A stretch of DNA of 5,738 nucleotides from Moorella sp. UBA4076 (GTDB lineage Bacteria; Bacillota; DSM-521; Neomoorellales; Neomoorellaceae). The notes beneath the pieces were generated by a model. That model was not told the DNA's origin. It ran no database searches and worked only from the letters and a program-made list of their open reading frames with translations. The stretch is from contig DFYS01000042.1 in the NCBI GenBank assembly GCA_002383405.1, forward strand, positions 1 through 5,738. Reading direction: 5' to 3'. Of the stretch, positions 3,905-5,738 are shown piece after piece; position 1 is the first letter of the stretch, and each line of letters opens with the position of its first letter. The position numbers and the translations under genes are program-made.

Positions 3905-5470
3905 TTAAGCCAGTTCCGACCGACCCGCTTTATCGTGTTCGACAATACTCACCGTATCTTTGAGGACGCGGATATATTCCAACTCCGGGTCTTCCGGACC
4001 CTGCAGGTCGGCCTTTTCCTTTTTCAGCAGGTTGACGTAGTTGATAACTTCCCGGGTAACGATCTCCCCCGGGCAGATCAGGGGGATACCGGGCGGGTAG
4101 GCGGTAATGGCCTCGGCGCTGATCTCTCCCTCAGCATCCTCCAGTTCCAGGCTGCGTACCTGGCTGTAGAAAGCCGCCCGCGGCAGTACAGCCATCGGCG
4201 GGATGGCCGGCAGGGGCGGGCAGAAACGAACGACATTTTTATGCGCCCGCTTCGCGGCGATATCCTTAAAAGCCGCTACCAGCTGCGCCCCTGTTTCCCA
4301 ATCGTCACCAATAGATATCAGCAACAGGACGTTATAGAGGTCGGAAAGCTCCACCTGGATCCTGTACTCCCGGCGCAGGATAGCTTCCATTTCATAACCG
4401 GACAGGCCCAGCCCCTGAACGTTGACGGTAATTTTGGTCGGATCCAGGGCCATGCAGCCTGGCAGGGCGGCAACCTCGTCGCCCATGATACTCAACCCCT
4501 CAACCTGTGCCAGTTGCCGGCGCATCCAGCCGGCGACTTCCAGAGTACGTTGCAGCAGCTCCCGTCCCTGCAGCGCCATCTGTTTACGGGCCACATCCAG
4601 GGAAGCCAGCAAAATATAGGAGGGGCTGGTGGTCTGAGAGAGGTTGAGGGCGGCCTTGACATGCCTGGGATCCAGCCGCGGCCCCTGCAAAAGGAGAAAG
4701 GAGCTCTGGGTCATAGACCCGGCCAGTTTGTGGGCGCTCACCGCCGCCAGATCCGCCCCGGCGGCCATGGCTGACGCGGGTAAAGCGGGGTGAAAGGGCA
4801 GGTGGGCGCCGTGGGCCTCATCTACCAGCACCGGCACGCCGTAATGATGGGCTACAGCCGCTATCTCCCTGAGGGCCGGTACAGTACCATAGTAGTTGGG
4901 GCTGATGACAAAAACAGCCTTGGCGTCGGGGTGTTCCTTTAAGGCTCGTTCCACCTGCTCCGGCGTTATTCCCATCGAGATACCGTAGTCATGGTTGATC
5001 CCGGCTTCGATATAAACCGGCTGCGCCCCGCTCAAGACCAAGCCCCCCAGGGCGGAGCGATGGGCGTTGCGCGGGATAATGATCTTATCTCCCGGCTGGC
5101 AGACGGCCAGGATCATCGCCTGGATACCCGATGTGGTGCCATTGACCAGGAAGGCAGCATAATCAGCCCCGTAGGCCGCCGCGGTCAGGGCTTCCGCCTC
5201 ACGGATCACGTCGTGGGGATTGCAGATATTATCCAGGCCCGGCACGCAGGTCAGGTCCATGGCCAGCACCCGCTCGCCGACGTATGCTTTAAATTCCGGC
5301 AGGGCGCGGCCCTGTTTGTGGCCGGGAACATGAAAGGGAAGAACACCATCGTCAATATACTGTTTTAACGCCGTAAAAATGGGCGTCCTGCTTTGATCCA
5401 GCATGGCCGTCAGCCCCCTATCCTGGTTGGCAACAGAATCAATTACACCATAAGAAACGCTGGATTTCAA
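3905..5470 (-). CDS. Orn/Lys/Arg decarboxylase-family PLP enzyme
   Basis: This is a fold-type I PLP enzyme of the family that decarboxylates arginine, lysine or ornithine to a polyamine precursor (Bacillus SpeA/YaaO type). Numbered from TTG 5470 (521 residues), motifs are HVPGHKQG (47-54), GTTSG (111-115), the PLP ring-binding Asp in VDEAHGAH (D217) and the Schiff-base lysine in SAHKLAGSMTQ (K248). The C-terminal domain has AYPPGIPLICPGE (457-469). All expected catalytic residues are present. TTG 5470 has AAGGA 8 nt upstream. ATG 5404 (codon 23, before LDQSRTP) has a G-rich SD 9 nt away and matches where relatives usually begin (499 residues), so the first 22 residues are doubtful. Which amino acid is used cannot be told from sequence. 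No downstream terminator is visible; a MITE lies just past the stop. Confidence 0.88.
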   Translation of the reverse strand: MKSSVSYGVIDSVANQDRGLTAMLDQSRTPIFTALKQYIDDGVLPFHVPGHKQGRALPEFKAYVGERVLAMDLTCVPGLDNICNPHDVIREAEALTAAAYGADYAAFLVNGTTSGIQAMILAVCQPGDKIIIPRNAHRSALGGLVLSGAQPVYIEAGINHDYGISMGITPEQVERALKEHPDAKAVFVISPNYYGTVPALREIAAVAHHYGVPVLVDEAHGAHLPFHPALPASAMAAGADLAAVSAHKLAGSMTQSSFLLLQGPRLDPRHVKAALNLSQTTSPSYILLASLDVARKQMALQGRELLQRTLEVAGWMRRQLAQVEGLSIMGDEVAALPGCMALDPTKITVNVQGLGLSGYEMEAILRREYRIQVELSDLYNVLLLISIGDDWETGAQLVAAFKDIAAKRAHKNVVRFCPPLPAIPPMAVLPRAAFYSQVRSLELEDAEGEISAEAITAYPPGIPLICPGEIVTREVINYVNLLKKEKADLQGPEDPELEYIRVLKDTVSIVEHDKAGRSELA

Positions 5471-5528
5471 GATGGTTTTCCTTAAATATTTCTATGGGTT
5501 GGAGCCAGAAAGGGTGATGGATGGAGGC

Positions 5529-5563
5529 GAGATGTGGGAAATGGGAAGTTGGATGGGAGCTGG
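5529..5563. repeat. Degenerate heptamer array, site 3
   Basis: Five 7-bp units in register: GAGATGT, GGGAAAT, GGGAAGT, TGGATGG, GAGCTGG. It lies upstream of the decarboxylase gene. The sequence just after it (GGCTGCTTGCC) resembles part of the hairpin repeat at 5629, as if an internally deleted copy followed. Confidence 0.5.
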
Positions 5564-5598
5564 TGGCTGCTTGCCATCATGAGAGGCTCATCCGAAAT

Positions 5599-5626
5599 GA
5601 GATATGGGAAGTGTGAGGTGAGATGC
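5599..5626. repeat. Degenerate heptamer array, site 4
   Basis: Four 7-bp units, GAGATAT, GGGAAGT, GTGAGGT, GAGATGC, run directly into the GTAGAAAC hairpin repeat, exactly as at site 1. Confidence 0.6.
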
Positions 5627-5628
5627 TG

Positions 5629-5729
5629 GTAGAAACTGGCTGCGCCGGTTTCTTATTGTAGCCTGCTTGCCGCTAATTTCTCCGGTTCGCTGATGTCGGT
5701 ATACACCATAAACGGCTACCCTGTAAATA
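5629..5729. repeat. Intergenic hairpin repeat, copy B (~100 bp)
   Basis: This is the second copy of the unit at 1507-1606. It shares GTAGAAAC, the hairpin GAAACTGGC (5632-5640) with GCCGGTTTC (5644-5652, one G-T wobble), and AGCCTGC downstream. It is again bounded by heptamer-like GATGTGAGA at its right end, where the window stops. The distance from GTAG to the terminal GATG is 101 bp here and 100 bp in copy A. Confidence 0.7.
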
Positions 5730-5738
5730 GATGTGAGA

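Noticed and set aside
3887..4774. 295-codon plus-strand open frame opposite the decarboxylase
   Set aside because: It is fully contained in the decarboxylase gene, whose catalytic residues are intact; the plus frame has no family signature.

Overview
The window reads as a fragment of a moderately GC-rich Firmicutes chromosome. The proteins and their sharp Shine-Dalgarno (SD) sites best suggest a Moorella-like thermophilic clostridium. That assignment is inference from protein style and gene content, not a database result. No rRNA, tRNA, CRISPR array or complete insertion sequence is visible.

Layout, left to right. Positions 1-770 (minus) hold the first 256 codons of a branched-chain aminotransferase (ilvE), cut by the window edge. 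A near-consensus promoter upstream has its -35 box inside a perfect inverted repeat (875-897). An unlisted 43-residue ORF on the plus strand (1048-1179) converges on a minus-strand FmdB-type zinc-ribbon protein (1231-1449), and two terminators are packed between them. An intergenic repeat region (1464-1610) separates this from a minus-strand HD-GYP protein (1627-2802), a probable cyclic-di-GMP phosphodiesterase.

Positions 2803-3904 are gene-poor but not empty. They contain a short ORF that looks like a broken gene tail, a heptamer array, a foldable inverted-repeat element (3021-3114), and two terminators. They also contain an unlisted 38-residue single-pass membrane microprotein (3445-3561) with its own strong promoter, and a non-autonomous transposable element (MITE, 3748-3878) with 12-bp perfect terminal repeats and an 8-bp target duplication. 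A 521-codon Orn/Lys/Arg decarboxylase-family gene (minus, 3905-5470) follows, and the right end (5529-5738) carries more intergenic repeats.

The main unlisted signal is a repeat system. Degenerate 7-bp units (GAGATGT/GAGAGGT type) recur at four intergenic sites. At two sites 4 kb apart they are followed by the same ~100-bp unit, which carries a GAAACCGGC/GCCGGTTTC hairpin. The large genes do not form an obvious pathway: amino-acid metabolism (ilvE, decarboxylase), c-di-GMP signalling and a zinc ribbon sit as separate minus-strand units spaced by repeats.
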